Shown: one piece after another, positions 61,208 through 64,000 of the stretch | Numbering within the stretch: the stretch's first letter is position 1 | Layout: each line of letters starts with the position of its first letter | Assembly (NCBI RefSeq): GCF_900094565.1 | Contig: NZ_FMAF01000009.1 | Coordinates: 99,444 to 163,443, forward strand | DNA length: 64,000 bases | Direction of reading: 5' to 3' | DNA from: Martinezella lusitana | GTDB taxonomy: Bacteria; Pseudomonadota; Alphaproteobacteria; Rhizobiales; Rhizobiaceae | Made by a program: the position numbers and the translations under genes | Notes under the pieces: generated by a model | The model's database searches: none | What the model saw: only the letters and a program-made list of their open reading frames with translations | Told to the model about the DNA's origin: nothing

Positions 61208-61702
61208 TCATTTGACGCGCTGCCATTCGATCCTGATTTCAGTGCCTTCCGGCCTACGGAATTGTTCAGTCATACGGTCGCCGTCAACGACCAGCCTCAG
61301 ATCATCACGGGTTCGCACGCTGCCAACCCAGTTCGGGAATGTGGCCCCTTCGACACGGTTTCCGCTGAATTCTCCCTTCTCATCGACGGTGTAGGTTCCG
61401 AAAAACCCGATACTGCGTGACATGGCCATACGATTTTCATCATCGGTTCCCTCACCGCGAGCGTTAGAAGCAAACCGCGGGATGTCGGCGTCGGTAAGAA
61501 CTTCCACGAAGTGCATGTCGGGAGTGAAGACGAGAAGACCGTTGGGTTTCTCTCCGTAGGCGGAGATATTTTTTCCACCGGGATCGATCGTTGCCGACAT
61601 CATCCGCCAAGTGCCTACGACCTGATTTTCTGCGGCAGTCTGCGCAAAAGCGGAAGACGAAATGCTTAGGGCAAGGGCCAATATTACCGGTCGAATGGAC
61701 AT
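61208..61702 (-). CDS. lipocalin-like domain protein, exported
   Basis: A 164-residue protein. The signal peptide (residues 1-20, cut after AFA) precedes a lipocalin-like domain: VVGTWRMMSATID, YGEKPNGLLVFTPDMHF and IGFFGTYTVDEKGEF, then a C-terminal beta strand region. The family has no fixed enzymatic role and often binds small ligands. The start at 61702 follows AAGGA. It lies between an SDR and the truncated MBL protein, in one minus-strand unit that ends divergent from LysR 62679. Confidence 0.85.
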   Translation of the reverse strand: MSIRPVILALALSISSSAFAQTAAENQVVGTWRMMSATIDPGGKNISAYGEKPNGLLVFTPDMHFVEVLTDADIPRFASNARGEGTDDENRMAMSRSIGFFGTYTVDEKGEFSGNRVEGATFPNWVGSVRTRDDLRLVVDGDRMTEQFRRPEGTEIRIEWQRVK

Positions 61703-61751
61703 GTTTTTTCCTTGCTGTTCATGAGGTCTGTTCTTCCGCCACTGCTGCGGT

Positions 61752-62585
61752 TCACAGATCCTGCCGATCGGCGGAATTCGCCACTTCCCGCTGCGCCTCA
61801 AGAGCGGACAGGCGTGCGGAAAGCGCCTGCGAGATAGATGAATAGGCAGTGCTGCCCAGCGCCAACCGCAATGGCGGCGTCTCGCTCTCGGCGGCGGATA
61901 TGATTGCGGCTACGGTGCGCGCGGCATCTCCCTTGATCTCGAAGCTTCCGTCGCTGATCGCCTGACGAACGGCCCCGGCAGGGGTTTCATCGTAGGCATC
62001 CATCGGTGTCGCACGGACGAGATTGGCTCCGAAATTCGTGCCGGTCGGTCCCGGCTCGGCGATAATGAAGTCGATACCGAAAGGCGCCACTTCCTGTGCG
62101 ACGGATTCGACGAAGCCTTCGATGCCCCACTTGGTTGCGTGATAGAGGCTGAAGCCCGGATAGACGATCTGCCCTCCTTCGGACGAGACCTGGACGATCC
62201 GCCCGCCGCCTTGCCTTCGAAGAAGGGGAAGTGCTGCACGGATCAGATGGATGGATCCGGCAAGATTGGTGGCGATCTGCCGGCCGATCTCTTCGTTCGT
62301 GAGCTCTTCCGCAGCACCGAACAGACCGTAGCCGGCATTGCTGACGATCACGTCGATCCGGTCGTGCCGTTGGAACGCGCCGTTAACGGTCGAGGCAATG
62401 CTCTCCGGTTCGGCCAGATCGAGCTGAACGATATCGAGACGATCGCCGTATTCCTGCGCAAGTTTCGCCAGCGCCCCGGCCCTTCGAATCGTAGCGACCA
62501 CCTCGTGTCCCTGGCTGAGCAGCTGTTGCGTCATCTCGAGGCCGAGCCCCGAGGAGGCGCCGGTGATGAACCAAATCTTTGGCAT
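61752..62585 (-). CDS. SDR-family oxidoreductase
   Basis: A 277-residue SDR of the classical but slightly long type: TGASSGLGLEMTQQLL, SNAGYGLFGAAEEL, VSSEGGQIVYPGFSLYHATK with Ser and Tyr-Lys, then EPGPTGTNFGANL. This pattern is common in oxidoreductases controlled by a divergent LysR gene. CAGGAG precedes ATG 62585. The first gene of the three-gene minus-strand unit. Confidence 0.9.
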   Translation of the reverse strand: MPKIWFITGASSGLGLEMTQQLLSQGHEVVATIRRAGALAKLAQEYGDRLDIVQLDLAEPESIASTVNGAFQRHDRIDVIVSNAGYGLFGAAEELTNEEIGRQIATNLAGSIHLIRAALPLLRRQGGGRIVQVSSEGGQIVYPGFSLYHATKWGIEGFVESVAQEVAPFGIDFIIAEPGPTGTNFGANLVRATPMDAYDETPAGAVRQAISDGSFEIKGDAARTVAAIISAAESETPPLRLALGSTAYSSISQALSARLSALEAQREVANSADRQDL

Positions 62586-62678
62586 GTGAACTCCTGTTTT
62601 GTTCATGCGAATGTAAAACAACAGCATTGGTGATATAAGGTCTTCAATTTGAGATAACATGGTGAGGATATTTCACGA

Positions 62679-63578
62679 ATGGTACGCCCTAGTTTGAACG
62701 ATCTCGCGGCCTTTGCGGCGGTGGCCAGTCACCAGAGCTTTCGCAGAGCGGCCGAGATCATGGGCGTATCGCGCTCGGCTCTCAGCCACGCAATCATCGG
62801 ACTGGAGGCAAAACTGGACGTGCGGCTCTTCAACCGGACGACACGCAGCGTGTCGCTGACCCAGGCCGGCGCGCGCCTGCTCGCGCGCCTCGATCCGGTC
62901 CTTCAGGAACTCGATCAGGCGCTCGATACCTTGTCGGAGGAGCGCGGCACGCCGAGCGGCACACTGCGGATTAATGCAAACAAGAGCGGCGCGCGCATTC
63001 TCCTCGCAGAGGTCGTGCCGCGCTTTCTCGATCTCTATCCCGACGTCGAGCTTGATCTTGTTTCGGAAGGTCGGCTCGTCGATATCGTGGAACAGGGTTT
63101 CGATGCCGGAATACGCCTGCTGGAAGCTGTTCCGAAAGACATGGTCGCGGTGAAGTTCGGCGGCGACGTGCGTTTCATCGCCGTGGCGGCGCCTTCCTAT
63201 CTGGACGGGAAAGCAAGACCGCATACGCCCGACGATCTTTATGTGCACTGCTGCGTCCGCCAGCGTTTGCCGAGCGGAAAGCGCTATCGCTGGGAGTTCT
63301 CAAAACGCGGCGCGGAAGTGGCGATCGACGTCCCGGGCAACCTCACCCTCGATGACAATGATCTTCTCGTGCAGGCGGCGGTGGACGGACGCGGCATCGC
63401 CTATGTGCCCGACTATTTCGCACGGCGATTCCTGGCATCCGGCCAGTTGGTAGTAGTACTTGACGAATGGTGTCCGCCGACACCAGGCTTGGCGCTCTAT
63501 TACCCGCGCAGTCGGCACGTGCCCTCGCCGTTACGGGCCTTCATCGACCTCCTGCGAGAAGTGGACAGGACACGATGA
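62679..63578 (+). CDS. LysR-family transcriptional regulator
   Basis: A 299-residue LysR protein. The HTH is at residues 5-63 (LAAFAAVASHQSFRRAAEIMG, LSHAIIGLEAKLDVRLFNRT) and the effector domain resembles the CrgA/DsdC-like group (GTPSGTLRINANKSGARILL, FDAGIRLLEAVPKDMVAV). It is divergent from the SDR at 61752 with 93 bases between starts and likely controls it. Confidence 0.93.
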   Translation: MVRPSLNDLAAFAAVASHQSFRRAAEIMGVSRSALSHAIIGLEAKLDVRLFNRTTRSVSLTQAGARLLARLDPVLQELDQALDTLSEERGTPSGTLRINANKSGARILLAEVVPRFLDLYPDVELDLVSEGRLVDIVEQGFDAGIRLLEAVPKDMVAVKFGGDVRFIAVAAPSYLDGKARPHTPDDLYVHCCVRQRLPSGKRYRWEFSKRGAEVAIDVPGNLTLDDNDLLVQAAVDGRGIAYVPDYFARRFLASGQLVVVLDEWCPPTPGLALYYPRSRHVPSPLRAFIDLLREVDRTR

Positions 63579-63683
63579 CGGGCCGGCGGCAAATTGCGTC
63601 CGTGCCTGTCAAATGGATTCAGGAAGACCTGCGGCACCCCATCGCTCTGAACCGTTTCCGCATCGCGGAGGCCCGCCGGTATG

Positions 63684-64000
63684 TCAAGGCGACGCTGGCT
63701 TGCGACGCAAGATCATGCCGCCATGGTGCAGTGTATTGGCATCGACGAAATCGCCGTCGGCAGTGAAGCCCGTGTCGTCCCAATACTCGATATGCGTCCC
63801 GTCGACTTCGTAGCGCCCTTCATAGGCTCGCTCGCGCTGGCCGCGGGCCTCGACATAGCGTCCGTTCGGTAGAAGTTCATGGCGAACGCGGTTGTCGTCG
63901 GTGACCCACATGCCAGCATATGGATGGTTCGGCTGCAAATTGGTCTCCTGTGCTTCTGCGGGCTGAAACGTAAGGCTGGCGGTGATGAGTGCTTCAAGTA
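63684..64000 (-). CDS. Atu4866-family protein, 5' end beyond the window
   Basis: The C-terminal 84 residues (PYAGMWVTDDNRVRHELLPNG, YEGRYEVDGTHIEYWDDTGF, HHGGMILRR) match the Atu4866 domain, a small beta-sheet family first named from Agrobacterium. The frame stays open to the window edge through LITASLTFQPAEAQE, which looks like the end of a signal peptide, so the true start lies past 64000 and a TTG at 63938 is not the start. The role is unknown; secreted. Convergent with LysR 62679. Confidence 0.8.
   Translation of the reverse strand, partial: LEALITASLTFQPAEAQETNLQPNHPYAGMWVTDDNRVRHELLPNGRYVEARGQRERAYEGRYEVDGTHIEYWDDTGFTADGDFVDANTLHHGGMILRRKPASP

Overview
This looks like accessory, catabolism-rich DNA from an alphaproteobacterium of the Rhizobium/Agrobacterium group. 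The signs are high-GC coding, a C-terminal gene of the Atu4866 family, long operons of ABC transporters with dehydrogenases, GcvA/GlxA/LacI/LysR regulators, and worn insertion-sequence remnants (IS6, IS110, IS701, ISL3). No rRNA, tRNA, CRISPR array, phage module or replication gene was seen. Whether this is chromosome or a large plasmid cannot be decided from the window.

Layout. 1-1265: decayed IS6 transposase, a small orphan ORF and a broken HxlR regulator. 1351-7193 (+): GcvA-type regulator, a dialkylglycine-decarboxylase-like aminotransferase, an amino-acid binding protein and permease without an ATPase, and a CrtI-like flavoprotein. 7200-10340: transposase scraps around a dihydroflavonol-reductase-like gene with a divergent MerR gene sharing a MerR-type promoter. 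10342-27472 (-): a run of 14 genes in tight, often overlapping order. It holds a GlxA-type regulator, a dipeptide-type ABC transporter, an MFS carrier, dihydropyrimidinase, a PuuE-like deacetylase, a dihydroorotase-like protein lacking metal ligands, a TPP enzyme, an epimerase and three SDRs. It reads as a pathway for an imported cyclic amide/ureide. 27824-33744 (-): a VOC protein and a sugar-type ABC transporter whose ATPase is fused to a permease. 33943-42115 (-): a catabolic operon ending in hydroxyquinol 1,2-dioxygenase and maleylacetate reductase, fed by SDRs, two zinc alcohol dehydrogenases, a Gfo/Idh/MocA enzyme and a PRISE-type reductase. 42696-45412 (+): a 3-hydroxyisobutyrate-dehydrogenase-like gene and an unusual regulator with a winged helix fused to a solute-binding-protein domain. 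45553-54090: a LacI-controlled unit of two tandem ketopantoate-reductase-like genes and a second ribose-type ABC transporter. 54103-55227: an ABM monooxygenase and an SDR. 55440-60198: a taurine/nitrate-type ABC transporter with a PrpF/GalD-like isomerase and divergent LysR. 60266-64000: MBL-fold, lipocalin-like and SDR genes with divergent LysR, then a partial Atu4866-family gene.

The best candidate for an undescribed system is the hydroxyquinol region. A 19-base sequence is identical in front of the transporter unit (33855-33873) and the SDR/ABM unit (55292-55310), and a close variant lies between the catabolic operon and the divergent dehydrogenase-regulator pair (42514-42532). This suggests one regulon that imports a sugar- or cyclitol-like compound and carries it through a ring form to hydroxyquinol, maleylacetate and 3-oxoadipate. 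The wHTH/solute-binding fusion would be the cytoplasmic sensor. That link is inference.
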